A stretch of 64,000 nucleotides of DNA, from NCBI RefSeq assembly GCF_008180865.1, contig NZ_VTEX01000002.1, forward strand, positions 868,001-932,000. Reading direction: 5' to 3'. Below are positions 16,132 to 25,956 of the stretch, piece by piece. Made by a program: the position numbers and the translations under genes. Numbering within the stretch: position 1 is the first letter of the stretch; every line of letters begins with the position of its first letter. The stretch is from Rossellomorea aquimaris (GTDB lineage: Bacteria; Bacillota; Bacilli; Bacillales; Bacillaceae_B). The notes beneath the pieces were generated by a model. The model did no database searches and was not told where the DNA came from. It saw nothing but the letters and a program-made list of their open reading frames with translations.

Positions 16132-17403
16132 TTAAATATAGAAGTTAAACTGTTCGTATTCCTTTAATAGATCCCTCATGATTTCACTGTCTTCCCCGTA
16201 GAAGAAGATCGTTCCGTAATGATTACCGAAGCCGATTCGCTGAGCTACCTTCCCTTGAGCAGGACTGAACATATCATGTTTTTCAAAATAGGGATGGTTC
16301 TCCAGTTCATCCGGTACCTCCAGTTTCTCCACATAATTAACATGAGGGTGGACCATTAAACAACCTGCATGAGCTTTTGCCTTTTCACCTGTAGTAGGGA
16401 AAAACTCTCTAAGCTCTTCTTCTGTTGTATTGGGGTCACTGCAAAGGATTTGAGCTTGATATGCATTAAACCCATAAGCCCTCTCAATCAGATCAAAGAT
16501 ATGTCCGCCGGGGACTCTGGCTGCGACTTCACCAAAATGAAGAGTACCATCGGACGTAATGAAATATTCCGGATGAATAACACCGTATTCAATCTCAAAC
16601 GCATCAATGAGCTGTTGAATCGCCTCTCGGATGATCGGACGCTTTTCCTCAAGGCTTGGAGATGCCGGTACGAAATTAGAGTAGCCTAACCGCACATACT
16701 CCGTTATATTTAAAAATTGGATCTTTCCATTATGAATAAAAGCTTCACACGAGAATTCCTGTCCGTCTAAATGACTTTCCATCAGAAGCGGAAACTCCGA
16801 ATCGGTGAGAGCATCGATATCTTCCGGATTCTCAATGGCACGGTGTCCGACAGACCCTGCTTTATCAAGAGGTTTTACGTGAATGGGGTCGTTCTTATCT
16901 CCTTCGACTTTCAGAAGGGCTTCATTCACACGTTTCAGGAACCTCCTTACATCTTCCTTATCCCGTGCTTCTTCAAATACACCTACTTTGATTCCGGCAA
17001 TTTGCGCTTTACGCTTCATCATCCCTTTATCTCTTAATAGAAGAGAACGATTGAAGACGCGTGGTTCGTTACGGAAACGGGAGTTTAATGCCCCGGACCA
17101 CTCCACACACTCTTCATATAAAGGAACGGCTACTTCTGCACCCATTGCTTTCAGCTGTTTATAAAGATGATCTGAACCTTCATTTAATCGATCGAAGTCC
17201 CAACCGATAAAGGCAATATCATGTTTTTCTGCATATGCCTCAAAATCAGCGGGGCCAACAACGACGAAAGGCCTATTAAGCTTCGTACACGCTTCGATTG
17301 CCGGCAGACTCCAACCGATCAATGCCGTTAGATAGGGTTTGGTTTTTTCCTTTCGATCCACGTTCTGTTCTGCTTGCTGTAATTCAAGTTGATCTAGTCC
17401 CAT
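16132..17403 (-). CDS. ATP-grasp domain carboxylate-amine ligase
   Basis: The product is about 423 residues. The start at 17403 follows GGGGAGAGGAAA and is preferred over the in-frame ATG at 17451. The N-terminal third is a Rossmann-like pre-ATP-grasp domain (ALIGWSLPAIEACTKLNRPFVVVGP). The ATP-grasp core follows, with KVEGDKNDPIHVKPLDKAGSVG as the nucleotide-binding lysine and loop, LLMESHLDGQEFSCEAFI and GVIHPEYF...LHFGEVAARVPGG as metal- and substrate-binding segments. Such enzymes activate a carboxylate with ATP and join it to an amine or amino acid. The substrate cannot be read from the sequence. Its partner downstream has a papain-like catalytic pattern. Confidence 0.88.
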   Translation of the reverse strand: MGLDQLELQQAEQNVDRKEKTKPYLTALIGWSLPAIEACTKLNRPFVVVGPADFEAYAEKHDIAFIGWDFDRLNEGSDHLYKQLKAMGAEVAVPLYEECVEWSGALNSRFRNEPRVFNRSLLLRDKGMMKRKAQIAGIKVGVFEEARDKEDVRRFLKRVNEALLKVEGDKNDPIHVKPLDKAGSVGHRAIENPEDIDALTDSEFPLLMESHLDGQEFSCEAFIHNGKIQFLNITEYVRLGYSNFVPASPSLEEKRPIIREAIQQLIDAFEIEYGVIHPEYFITSDGTLHFGEVAARVPGGHIFDLIERAYGFNAYQAQILCSDPNTTEEELREFFPTTGEKAKAHAGCLMVHPHVNYVEKLEVPDELENHPYFEKHDMFSPAQGKVAQRIGFGNHYGTIFFYGEDSEIMRDLLKEYEQFNFYI

Positions 17404-17550
17404 ATTTTCCTCTCCCCTTGTCACGTATTTATTCAGATTCCTCTTTAGCATAACAAAGCAGATTGGGAGAATGAAGTATTTTGCTGAATTTTCAATCTAT
17501 TCGACAAATAAAGTGGTAAAGTGACATAATCAGCGGGGATGTTCTCCAAT

Positions 17551-17582
17551 AAAAAACCCCAAATGCGCTCAGCATCAGGGGT
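17551..17582 (-). terminator. Terminator of the yeeI-like gene
   Basis: On the reverse strand CCCC-TGATGC and GCAT-TT-GGGG form a hairpin that is followed by six T, eleven bases after the stop codon. Confidence 0.8.
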
Positions 17583-17593
17583 CCTTTCTCCTA

Positions 17594-18313
17594 TCATTCA
17601 CCTAAATCAACATTATGATAAACCTGCTGAACATCTTCCAAATCTTCGATCGCATCAATCATTTTTTCGAATTGAGCTTGACCGTCTTCTGGAAGTTCGA
17701 CATCATTCTGCGCAAGCATTGTCAGTTCCGCTACTGTAAACTCAGTGACACCTGCACCTTTAAACGCTTCTTGAACCGCATGGAATTGATCTGGTTCAGC
17801 GTAAACAATCACAGCATCATCTTCCTCGATAATATCACGTGCGTCTACATCCGCTTCCATCAGGATCTCCATTACTTCTTCTTCTGATTTCCCTTCAATA
17901 CCGATTACGGCTGTTGCATCGAACATATACGCTACAGATCCACTCACACCCATATTACCGCCATTTTTGCCGAAAGCAGCACGCACTTCGGATGCAGTTC
18001 GGTTTACATTGTTCGTCAGGGCATCAACAATGACCATGGAACCATTCGGTCCGAAGCCTTCATAGCGTAGTTCGTCATAGTTCTCTTCTGAACCACCCTT
18101 TGCTTTTTCGATGGCACGGTCCACGATGTGTTTCGGTACGCTGTATGTTTTCGCACGCTCTAGAACAAATTTCAGCGTTTGGTTCAGTTCAGGATCCGGC
18201 TCACCTTGCTTGGCCGCAACATAGATTTCACGACCGAACTTCGCATAAATACGACTGGTATTCGCATCCTTAGACGCTTTCTTTTCTTTAATGTTATTCC
18301 ATTTACGTCCCAT
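17594..18313 (-). CDS. yeeI: YebC/PmpR-family protein, YeeI (YebC2)-like
   Basis: The 239-residue protein begins [20 protein letters not shown] and has [38 protein letters not shown] and the ending YHNVDLGE, matching B. subtilis YeeI along its length. The family was first described as a DNA-binding regulator (PmpR/YebC); more recent work assigns YebC2 a role in relieving ribosome stalling at proline-rich stretches. The gene stands alone between the ATP-grasp pair and gluconate kinase and has its own terminator. The assignment to the YebC2 branch rather than YrbC rests on the [11 protein letters not shown] start. Confidence 0.93.
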   Translation of the reverse strand: MGRKWNNIKEKKASKDANTSRIYAKFGREIYVAAKQGEPDPELNQTLKFVLERAKTYSVPKHIVDRAIEKAKGGSEENYDELRYEGFGPNGSMVIVDALTNNVNRTASEVRAAFGKNGGNMGVSGSVAYMFDATAVIGIEGKSEEEVMEILMEADVDARDIIEEDDAVIVYAEPDQFHAVQEAFKGAGVTEFTVAELTMLAQNDVELPEDGQAQFEKMIDAIEDLEDVQQVYHNVDLGE

Positions 18314-18434
18314 ATTGTTTCACTCTCTTTCACATTTATCTATAGATACTTTCACTCTTAAAAGGTATTTTCGTTTCTATTATACATGAAAACAACCATT
18401 CTTGGCTAAGTAGATTCCTTGCCACTCTTACCTA

Positions 18435-18462
18435 AAGAAAGCCGACTCAGATGAGTCAGCTT
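18435..18462 (-). terminator. Terminator overlapping the gntK stop codon
   Basis: GCCGACTCA and TGAGTCAGC (18441-18460) form a hairpin whose 5' arm on the transcript contains the gntK TGA; the reverse strand then reads TTTCTTTAGG. Confidence 0.7.
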
Positions 18463-19979
18463 CCTTCCTGGTATGCACTTATCGCTGCATATTCTTCTTC
18501 CAACAAACGTGGAACGCGAATAAAGATAGGCATCAGCTTCGTATAAGCTTCCGTTGCTTTCGGATCTGGTTGATGGGAATGTACAGAGCCGACCATTTCA
18601 CTCACTTCTTCCAGTGAGTCAATCATCCCTTTGCCATACATCCCAAGGACAACCGCTCCAAGACATGAGCTTTCGAAGCTTTCCGGTACTTCCACTTCCT
18701 GATCAAATACATCAGCGAGCATTTGACGCCAAATTTCCGAGCGGGCAAATCCACCCGTTGCCTGGACCCTTTTCGGTGTTCCGATTAATTCTTCCAGCGC
18801 CAGAAGAACGCTGTATAAATTCATGACAATTCCTTCTAACACTGCACGGATCATATGCTCTTTTTTGTGATGCATACCGAGTCCAAAGAATGAACCACGG
18901 GCTTTTGCGTTCCAAAGAGGGGCCCGTTCGCCTGCCATATATGGATGGAAGAGCAATCCTTCCGAGCCCGGTTCTACTTTAGATGCAATATCCGTAAGTA
19001 CTTCGTAAGGATCTTTTCCTAACCGGCTCGCCACTTCAACCTCTGCAGAAGCCAGTTCGTCCCTCACCCAACGAAAGATCATGCCACCGTTATTGACAGG
19101 TCCGCCAATCACCCAATGATTATCCGTCAAGGCATAACAGAAAATGCGGCCTTTAGGATCCGTTACAGGACGATCCGTTACAGCACGTATCGCACCACTC
19201 GTTCCGATCGTAACGGCTACGACACCCGGTTCAATGGCATTGACGCCAAGATTCGATAGGACTCCATCACTTGCTCCGACGACAAACGGTGTGTCGGCTG
19301 ATAAGCCCATCATTTCCGTGTACTCGGATTTCAATCCAACTAAGCTTTCAGTCGTTGAGACAGGAACCGAAAGTTGATCCTTGGTGACACCTGCCACCTT
19401 CAACGCTTCTTCATCCCAAGCCAGGTTTTCCAGATGGAACATACCTGTTGCAGATGCGATTGAATAATCCACAACATATTTTCCGAAAAAGCGATGGAAC
19501 ACAAATTCTTTTATGGAAATGAACTTAGCTGCCTTGGAAACTAATTCGGGTTCTTCATGCTGCAGCCATGCAAGCTTTACAAGCGGGGACATCGGGTGAA
19601 TAGGAGTCCCTGTTCTACGATAAATCTCCAAACCATTCATTTCTTTTTTTATCTTATTCGCCCATTCGGCACTTCGGTTATCAGCCCAAGTAATGGAAGG
19701 AGTCAGAGGCTGGTCCTTCTCATCCACCAGGATCAAGCTGTGCATAGCAGAGCTGAACGACACAAACGAAATTTTCTCACTTGTTTTCGAAGTCACTTCC
19801 TTTATACAACTGATGACGGCACGGAAGATTTCTTCGGGATCTTGTTCGGCGGTTCCCGGTGCTGGTGTATGTAATGGATATTCGACCCCATGACGATCGA
19901 TCGCTTCTCCCTTTTCATTAAAAAGTACTGCTTTTGTACTGGTTGTCCCGATATCGACACCAATCATGAATTTTGACAT
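18456..19979 (-). CDS. gntK: Gluconokinase (FGGY family)
   Basis: The kinase of 507 residues has the FGGY/actin-like ATPase fold: the first phosphate loop is MIGVDIGTTSTKAVLFNEKG (residues 5-24), the conserved ITWADNRSAEWA motif binds the sugar acid, and GTSGAIRAVTDRPV and QATGGFARSEIWRQMLADV are the nucleotide-binding segments. It phosphorylates gluconate to 6-phosphogluconate. The length and N-terminus match Bacillus GntK. It is downstream of gntP in one leftward unit; GntZ is not present here. GGAGGAACGAAG precedes the ATG. Confidence 0.94.
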   Translation of the reverse strand: MSKFMIGVDIGTTSTKAVLFNEKGEAIDRHGVEYPLHTPAPGTAEQDPEEIFRAVISCIKEVTSKTSEKISFVSFSSAMHSLILVDEKDQPLTPSITWADNRSAEWANKIKKEMNGLEIYRRTGTPIHPMSPLVKLAWLQHEEPELVSKAAKFISIKEFVFHRFFGKYVVDYSIASATGMFHLENLAWDEEALKVAGVTKDQLSVPVSTTESLVGLKSEYTEMMGLSADTPFVVGASDGVLSNLGVNAIEPGVVAVTIGTSGAIRAVTDRPVTDPKGRIFCYALTDNHWVIGGPVNNGGMIFRWVRDELASAEVEVASRLGKDPYEVLTDIASKVEPGSEGLLFHPYMAGERAPLWNAKARGSFFGLGMHHKKEHMIRAVLEGIVMNLYSVLLALEELIGTPKRVQATGGFARSEIWRQMLADVFDQEVEVPESFESSCLGAVVLGMYGKGMIDSLEEVSEMVGSVHSHQPDPKATEAYTKLMPIFIRVPRLLEEEYAAISAYQEGS

Positions 19980-20005
19980 CTTCGTTCCTCCTAAATAAAT
20001 AGAGA

Positions 20006-20032
20006 AAAGGAAGAAGCGACACGGCTCTTCCC
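20006..20032 (-). promoter_or_regulatory. Hairpin between gntP and gntK
   Basis: On the reverse strand GGAAGAGC pairs with GCTTCTTCC with one bulge and is followed by TTTTC. It may be an attenuator or mRNA-stabilising structure between the two genes. Confidence 0.4.
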
Positions 20033-20056
20033 TCTTCCACTATATTCTATCCTATT

Positions 20057-21400
20057 TTAACCAATGAATATCCCTATAATGAATACTACAGTAAACCCTA
20101 CAAACCCGATGAGCGTTTCCATCATCGTCCATGATTTTAACGTATCTTTCACATCTAATCCAAAATAACGGTTCACTAGCCAGAATCCGCTGTCATTCAC
20201 ATGAGAGAAGACAGTTGCTCCTGCTGCAATGGAAATGACCATTAAACCAAGGACCGGACCTTCTAAACCAAGAGTGGAAATTAATGGACTCATCAGTCCC
20301 GCTGCCGTGACCATGGATACTGTCGCTGAACCTTGTGCCACACGAACGACCATGGCAATTAAGAAAGCAAGGGCAATCGGAGGCAAGCTTGATCCTGCCA
20401 TCATTTCACCAAGTACTTCACCGACACCTGAGTCGATCAGAACTTGCTTGAACACTCCACCGGCACCTGTAACAAGGATGATGATCCCAGCCGGTTCAAG
20501 TGCTTTCGTCGCAATATCCTGAACGTCCTGACGGGAATATCCACGTCTCGTTCCTAATAATGTAAACGTCAATAGAGTCGCAATCGTTAACGCTACGAAC
20601 GGATGACCCAAGAAAGTCAAGATTGAACGAATGGTATTTCCTTCATCTAATAGAACACCCGAAAGCGTATTCAATAAGATCAACACTAAAGGAATCGAGA
20701 TAAGTGACGCAATCATTGCAAAGCTCGGAAGCTCTTTATCGTACTCGATCTCTTCCACTTGCATATAATCCGGAACCACTGCATGAATTCGTTTCGAAAT
20801 GAATTTTGCAAAAAGTGGACCAGCGATAATCATGGATGGAATACCGGCAAGAGTACCGAATAAGATAACCCAGCCAAGATCAGCACCGATTAAATCAGCT
20901 ACAGCAATCGGTCCTGGAGTTGGCGGAATGAAGCTGTGTGTTACAGCAAGTCCCGCAAGTAAAGGAATCCCATAGTATAATAGCGACTTCCCAGTTTTCT
21001 TTGCCAATCCGTATACGATCGGTACAAGAATGATGAATCCTACATCGAAGAATACCGGAATGGCTACTAAGAAACCTGTAATACCCAACGACCACTGCGC
21101 TTTATCTTCACCAAATTTATTAATCAGGGTTTGAGCCAATCGTTCCGCTCCCCCTGAAACTTCAAGCATACGACCGAACATTGCGCCTAAACCAACAACG
21201 ACAGCGACAAACCCGAGGGTCCCGCCCATTCCGCTTTGTATCGAAGCGACAACTTCCTGGAGAGGCATCCCTGCGGCGATCCCTACAATTAAACTTACTA
21301 ATAATAGGGCAACGAAAGCATGAAGCTTCGTTTTGATAACTAAAAATAATAGAAGAAAAATTCCGGCTAATGCAACTAAAATGAGCATTTGATCAGACAT
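20057..21400 (-). CDS. gntP: Gluconate permease, GntP family
   Basis: The 447-residue protein is a GntP-family proton symporter with about 12-14 hydrophobic segments. Family motifs are clear: SGMGGTLGFVAVVVGLGAMFGRMLEVSGGAERLA, HSFIPPTPGPIAVADLIGADLG and HVNDSGFWLVNRYFG near the end; the HVNDSGFW block is highly conserved in gluconate permeases. It lies upstream of the kinase, so import and phosphorylation are co-expressed. A cre-like site precedes it and a divergent RpiR-type gene is the likely regulator. AGGTAGGGA precedes the ATG. Confidence 0.94.
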   Translation of the reverse strand: MSDQMLILVALAGIFLLLFLVIKTKLHAFVALLLVSLIVGIAAGMPLQEVVASIQSGMGGTLGFVAVVVGLGAMFGRMLEVSGGAERLAQTLINKFGEDKAQWSLGITGFLVAIPVFFDVGFIILVPIVYGLAKKTGKSLLYYGIPLLAGLAVTHSFIPPTPGPIAVADLIGADLGWVILFGTLAGIPSMIIAGPLFAKFISKRIHAVVPDYMQVEEIEYDKELPSFAMIASLISIPLVLILLNTLSGVLLDEGNTIRSILTFLGHPFVALTIATLLTFTLLGTRRGYSRQDVQDIATKALEPAGIIILVTGAGGVFKQVLIDSGVGEVLGEMMAGSSLPPIALAFLIAMVVRVAQGSATVSMVTAAGLMSPLISTLGLEGPVLGLMVISIAAGATVFSHVNDSGFWLVNRYFGLDVKDTLKSWTMMETLIGFVGFTVVFIIGIFIG

Positions 21401-21480
21401 CTCTATCCCTACCTTTCTTTCATGACGACAGCTTGGCTGCCAGATTTTTTTATAACGATTGATCCTGACTACCCGTGAAA

Positions 21481-21494
21481 GTAAAACGTTTACA
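21481..21494 (-). promoter_or_regulatory. Weak cre-like site upstream of gntP
   Basis: The reverse strand reads TGTAAACGTTTTAC, about 12 of 14 positions of the CcpA consensus TGWAANCGNTNWCA. It is 80 bases before the gntP start, where it could mediate glucose repression. Confidence 0.45.
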
Positions 21495-21625
21495 ATTTCC
21501 TCTATGTAACTTCTACTCTCTGACCTGCTAAACAGAGATGGCTTAAAGAAAGTGCATTTCGTAGTTTAAGATAATCAGGAAAATTATTTTCTGTATATCT
21601 CTATTATAAAAAATATTTTTCTTTT

Positions 21626-21639
21626 TGCAACCGTTTACA
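21626..21639 (+). promoter_or_regulatory. cre site upstream of the RpiR-type regulator
   Basis: TGCAACCGTTTACA differs at one position from TGTAANCGNTNACA. It lies 31 bases before the TATAAT -10 (21670-21675) of the rightward regulator gene. Confidence 0.6.
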
Positions 21640-21708
21640 GAAATTATTTTTATTTTTCTAGTATTCTTGTATAATAAAATCATGAAAACCCTTACAGGAG
21701 TGAAGTCT

Positions 21709-22560
21709 ATGAGTCAACATCAGCATTGTCTAGCGAGTATACGTTCACACTATCCTCAATTTAGCGTGACCGAGAAGAAAATTGCCGACTATATACTTGA
21801 AAATCCAACCGAGATCATCCATTCGACGATTAATGGTTTGGCAGAAGATTTAGGAGTCGCGGACTCCACTGTCTTTCGTTTTTGTAAGCGAATCGGCTTT
21901 AAAGGTTATCAAGCGATGAAAATTGCACTTGCCTCAGAAATCGTGACGGGGCTTAAGGACATACACGAGCGGGTTGATGAAGGGGACTCTGCTCAAACCA
22001 TTGCCACAAAAGTATTCCGATCCAATATCAAAACCATTGAGGATACATTGATGGTAGTCGATGAGAGAAAGCTTACGAAAGCCGTGGACATAATGTCGAA
22101 TGCCCGATCAATCGAATTTTTCGGCAGTGGCGGATCAGGCGTCATTGCCCTTGACGCGTATCATAAGTTCATTCGAACAGGTCTACGTGTTCATGCCGCA
22201 AGCGACAGTCATATCCAGCTGATGACCGCTTCCCAAATGACGAGTGAAGATTGTGCCGTATTTATCTCCCATTCCGGTTCAACAAAAGATATTCTCCAGG
22301 TTCTTGATATTGTCAAGGAAACCGGGGCCAAGACGATCTGCATCACCAATTTTGCAAAATCGCCTTTGAGCCAAAGAGTCGATACATCGCTTTTCACCGT
22401 GTCAGAGGAAACCGACTATCGATCAGAAGCACTATCCTCCCGTATTGCTCAATTAACATTAATCGATGCCCTCTACGTCAATTTGATGATGCAAAGAGAA
22501 ATGGAAGGTCAGGATGCACTTAGGAAAATGCGCAAGGCCATTTCGGTTAAAAGGCTATAA
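21709..22560 (+). CDS. MurR/RpiR-family regulator of gluconate genes
   Basis: The ATG at 21709 follows AGGAGTGAAG; the frame is open further upstream but that part contains the promoter (TATAAT at 21670-21675) and cre. The 283-residue product has an RpiR helix-turn-helix (TEKKIADYILENP and AEDLGVADSTVFRFCKRIGFKGYQAMKIAL, residues 18-70) and a SIS sugar-phosphate-binding domain from about 110 (SIEFFGSGGSGVIALDAYHKF, CAVFISHSGSTKDILQVLDI). It is divergent from gntP-gntK. In B. subtilis a GntR-type protein does this job, so an RpiR-type regulator here is a replacement; the effector may be 6-phosphogluconate. Confidence 0.9.
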   Translation: MSQHQHCLASIRSHYPQFSVTEKKIADYILENPTEIIHSTINGLAEDLGVADSTVFRFCKRIGFKGYQAMKIALASEIVTGLKDIHERVDEGDSAQTIATKVFRSNIKTIEDTLMVVDERKLTKAVDIMSNARSIEFFGSGGSGVIALDAYHKFIRTGLRVHAASDSHIQLMTASQMTSEDCAVFISHSGSTKDILQVLDIVKETGAKTICITNFAKSPLSQRVDTSLFTVSEETDYRSEALSSRIAQLTLIDALYVNLMMQREMEGQDALRKMRKAISVKRL

Positions 22561-22596
22561 AAAAAGGTCGATCAGTGAAAACTGATCGACCTTTTT
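22561..22596 (+). terminator. Terminator of the RpiR-type regulator
   Basis: GGTCGATCAGT (22566-22576) and ACTGATCGACC (22581-22591) form a perfect 11-bp stem with a GAAA loop, followed by TTTTT and starting at the stop codon. Confidence 0.92.
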
Positions 22597-23110
22597 AATG
22601 CCATCATTAACTATAACCCAACTGCCAATACAGGTACTTATACTCACTCACCCGAAGTGAATAATAGGCATAAAGATTCATTTTATTGTTTTTTTAAGCG
22701 GTGATTTATTTTAAATTTCAAATAATTCCTTCTATTCCTGTACCTATTGACCCGTATAGGCTTAGTCACTATCCCACTTTTTCCCATAACGGGATTACAA
22801 GCTGAAAATCTTGTCAAATCAAGCTTTCCAACGATTTTTTATCGAAATGAATATATGCTAAGGTTATTGAGAAATGTTTTTACGTGAGACAAGCATTCAT
22901 GAAAAACATCACAACGAAAGACATTTTCAAAGCCTCTAACAACCTCTAAACTTTTTTCGGGTAGTTTTAGTATTTTAATTGGCAGGTAGAACCTTTCTAC
23001 CTCATCCAGGCTAAAATGTGTTTATCTTCTCACCGGTGATTAAATTGTGATTAAGAAATGAATCAACGTTCTCTCGCGTGAACAAATACTGTTCAGGAGA
23101 TGATCGTTTT
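22597..23110 (+). other. Long leader/intergenic region before the symporter gene
   Basis: These 514 bases hold no gene that I can support. The only clear structure is a small hairpin GGTAGA-ACCTT-TCTACC near 22987, without a T run. A TATAAT-type promoter with good spacing was not found, so the start of transcription is unclear. The length suggests an untranslated leader or a lost gene. Confidence 0.4.
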
Positions 23111-24520
23111 ATGGAATTACAACAAAATCCACATTTACTATGGTTTATAGGGATATATGCGGTACTTATGATTGGGATTGGTACGTATATGTCTAAGAAA
23201 GTATCCAGCAGTAATGATTTTATATTAGCTGGAAAAAGTCTTGGTCCATTTGTATTGATGGGTACATTGCTTGCAACTTGGACTGGAAGCGGAAGTATTT
23301 CAGGGGGAGAAACATCTGTCGCATATAGCTTCGGAATCATCCCTTCGTTAATGCTTATGATTCCGACTCTTGTGGGGATAGGGATCCTTTACCTCGTTGC
23401 ACCTAAAATCCGTGCATTCAGTAAATATACGGTTTCAGCAATCCTGGAAGAAAAGTATGGTTCCACTGCACGAAATCTTTCAAGTGTCATCATTATCTTA
23501 GCGTATGTAGGAATTGTTTCTTATCAAATGAAAGGTTTCGGTTTTATTCTAAATTTAACAACAGGCATGTCTGTTGGTCTTGGTACGACCATTGGAGCTG
23601 TCTTGATCGTTTTTCTAGCAATGATCGGCGGCTTGCGTTCTGTATCTCAAACAGATGCACTCAGCGGTTTTCTTATGGTCGGTGGTTTAATCATTACCGT
23701 TCCAACCATTTTCTTCATTGCTGGGGGATGGGACGAAATTGTTAAAAATGTACCTGCATCCCATATGTCAGCTACGGGCAACTTATCCATCATTCAATTG
23801 ATTGGTTATCTATTGCCATCTCTATTCTTATTGTTGGGTGACCAAAACATGTATCAGCGTCTGGCTTCATCTAAAGGGGATTCTTCATCAAGAAAGGGAC
23901 AAATTGGATGGCTTATTGCCATGATCATCATTTCTCCCGCCATCTCCTTAATCGCCTTCGCATCCCGTTCTCTATTCCCGGATATCGATCCAGGAATGGC
24001 GTTAATGGCCACGACAATTGCGATGCCGATTGGAATCGGGGGAATCCTTTTGGCAGCAGCGGCTTCCTTTATCATTACAACAGGAAATTCGTATCTATTG
24101 TCTGCTGCAACGAATCTGACTTATGATATTTACGGTAAATATATCAATCAAAATGCTTCTGATGATAAACAGTTGAAAATCACCAAGATGTTCATTGTTG
24201 TCCTTGGTGCTTCAGCATTCATTATCATTAATTACTTCCCAAGCGTACTGGATGTTCAAATGTACGCTTACACTGTTTATGGTGCAGGCATCACTCCTGC
24301 TGTTTTAGCCGTATTCTTCTGGAAACGGGTGAATGCTGCCGGAGGCGTTTCTTCCATGCTTGCAGGGGTCGTTTCCACATTGGTTTGGGAGATTGTCCTT
24401 CAGAAACCATTTGACCTGAACAGTGTCGTCATTGCTGTTCCGTTAGCCATTATTGTGTTGATCGTCGTGACTCTTATGACATCCAACAAGAATGATGCTC
24501 AATTACAACAAACTGCATAA
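23111..24520 (+). CDS. Sodium:solute symporter (SSS family)
   Basis: The start at 23111 follows CAGGAG; an upstream in-frame GTG (23078) lacks a ribosome site and would add residues unlike the family. The 469-residue protein has about 13 predicted helices. Family motifs include FILAGKSLGPFVLMGTLLATWTGSGSISGGETSVAYSFG (helices 1-2, written here as FILAGKS...GSGSISGGE), the MIGGLRSVSQTDALSGFLM sodium-site region and PSLFLLLGDQNMYQRLASSK. It imports an organic solute with Na+; the substrate is not evident, but the neighbours are amino-acid-type catabolic genes. Confidence 0.9.
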   Translation: MELQQNPHLLWFIGIYAVLMIGIGTYMSKKVSSSNDFILAGKSLGPFVLMGTLLATWTGSGSISGGETSVAYSFGIIPSLMLMIPTLVGIGILYLVAPKIRAFSKYTVSAILEEKYGSTARNLSSVIIILAYVGIVSYQMKGFGFILNLTTGMSVGLGTTIGAVLIVFLAMIGGLRSVSQTDALSGFLMVGGLIITVPTIFFIAGGWDEIVKNVPASHMSATGNLSIIQLIGYLLPSLFLLLGDQNMYQRLASSKGDSSSRKGQIGWLIAMIIISPAISLIAFASRSLFPDIDPGMALMATTIAMPIGIGGILLAAAASFIITTGNSYLLSAATNLTYDIYGKYINQNASDDKQLKITKMFIVVLGASAFIIINYFPSVLDVQMYAYTVYGAGITPAVLAVFFWKRVNAAGGVSSMLAGVVSTLVWEIVLQKPFDLNSVVIAVPLAIIVLIVVTLMTSNKNDAQLQQTA

Positions 24521-24530
24521 TGTCATGGTA

Positions 24531-24578
24531 AAAAGGCCGGATTCAAGGTACAGTCATGTACCTCGAATCCGGCCTTTA
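24531..24578. terminator. Convergent bidirectional terminator
   Basis: AAAGGCCGGATTC and GAATCCGGCCTTT form a 13-bp stem with an inner GGTAC/GTACC stem. It lies between the rightward symporter and the leftward aminotransferase and can serve both. Confidence 0.9.
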
Positions 24579-24582
24579 ACGT

Positions 24583-25905
24583 TTAATCGAAATGACTCAT
24601 CAATGTAGCCTCATACTCACTCAATGCTTCATCCAGCATGCTAAGTCCAGTATCTATTTGTTCCTTTGTTACAGTAAGCGGTGGAATCATCCTGATCACT
24701 TCACTATGATTTCCGCATAGATAGAATAATACGCCTTTTTCCAAAGCACGATCCAGAATATCCATTAAGCCTTCCTGATTTGGTTTTCCTGTTTGAGGAT
24801 GAACGATTTCAATGCCGATCATCAGTCCGACTGATCGAATGCTCCCGATCACGCTATGCTTCTCTTTCAAAAGCTCGAGCCTGGAAACCGCATAAGCACC
24901 CATTGTTTTCGTATTATCGAGAAGATTTTCTTCCTTCATGACTTCTAATGTAGCAAGTCCAACGGAACACGCAATCGGATTTCCACCAAACGTCGTCCCA
25001 TGGCTCCCAAGAGGCCATTGTTTCATGAGCTTATTCGATGCGACCGTCGCGCTCAAGGGGAGCCCCGAGGCAATCCCTTTTGCAATCGCCATAATATCCG
25101 GTGTTACATCGAAGGTTTGAGCCGCAAACCAATTCCCCGTACGTCCAAAGCCTGTTTGGACTTCATCGAAAATCAGTAAAATATCGTGACGATCACAAAT
25201 CTCCCTTACCTTTTTGAGCCATGCTTTCGGAGGAACGATGTACCCGCCTTCACCAAGGACGGGTTCTAATATGATACACGCTACCTCTTCAGGTGTGACC
25301 TGATGATTAAAGAGAGTTTCGAAATCCTTTTCAAGCTTCTCAACAACATATTGGACTGAGTCCACTCCCTCAGGACACTCTCTTTCGTTCGCATATGGAA
25401 CCTGATAAGTCAGGCCTGATGGCTGCATAAACTTTCGATACTTACTTTTAGAAGTCGTGACACTTAACGCACCGAGTGAACGGCCGTGAAAACAGCCGGT
25501 AAAGGAAACGACATAAGGTCGCTGCGTTACATATTTAGCAAGTTTGATTCCTCCCTCGATCGCTTCCGTCCCACTATTGGCAAAGAAGAAACTATCTAAG
25601 TCTCCCGGAAGAATCTCCGCAAGCTCATCAGCCAATCGAAGGATCGATTCATACATGATGACTCCTGAAGGACCGTGCATCAGCCCATCTGCTGCATCTT
25701 TAATCGCTTGTACAATCTTTGGATGACGATGACCAACATTCGTTACGGCAATTCCAGAGGTGAAATCAAGATATTTCTTTCCGTCCAATCCGTAGTAATA
25801 GCACCCCTCTTCTTTTACTACCGGTAAGTTCGGGTGATCCTTTGCCATACTGGGTGCCAGACGATTAGGCATATTTTGAATAAGCTGTTCAAACGTTCGT
25901 TCCAT
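24583..25905 (-). CDS. Class III PLP-dependent aminotransferase (GabT/aspartate aminotransferase family)
   Basis: The start at 25905 ([20 protein letters not shown]) follows GGAGGTTACTAGA; an earlier frame start at 25935 would place the ribosome site inside the gene. The 440-residue protein has [19 protein letters not shown] (cofactor phosphate loop), [17 protein letters not shown] with the conserved Asp that pairs the PLP nitrogen, and [15 protein letters not shown] with the PLP lysine. It transfers amino groups from omega-amino acids or related compounds to 2-oxo acids. It follows the YjiH-type gene in a unit predicted to start from the sigma-54 promoter at 27451. Confidence 0.9.
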   Translation of the reverse strand: MERTFEQLIQNMPNRLAPSMAKDHPNLPVVKEEGCYYYGLDGKKYLDFTSGIAVTNVGHRHPKIVQAIKDAADGLMHGPSGVIMYESILRLADELAEILPGDLDSFFFANSGTEAIEGGIKLAKYVTQRPYVVSFTGCFHGRSLGALSVTTSKSKYRKFMQPSGLTYQVPYANERECPEGVDSVQYVVEKLEKDFETLFNHQVTPEEVACIILEPVLGEGGYIVPPKAWLKKVREICDRHDILLIFDEVQTGFGRTGNWFAAQTFDVTPDIMAIAKGIASGLPLSATVASNKLMKQWPLGSHGTTFGGNPIACSVGLATLEVMKEENLLDNTKTMGAYAVSRLELLKEKHSVIGSIRSVGLMIGIEIVHPQTGKPNQEGLMDILDRALEKGVLFYLCGNHSEVIRMIPPLTVTKEQIDTGLSMLDEALSEYEATLMSHFD

Positions 25906-25956
25906 TCTAGTAACCTCCATATATGTGACTGACAAATTTGTTTTGTATTAATTCTC

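Noticed and set aside
22985-23010. Possible riboswitch before the sodium symporter
   Set aside because: Only a 6-bp hairpin is visible and no known aptamer motif or terminator follows.
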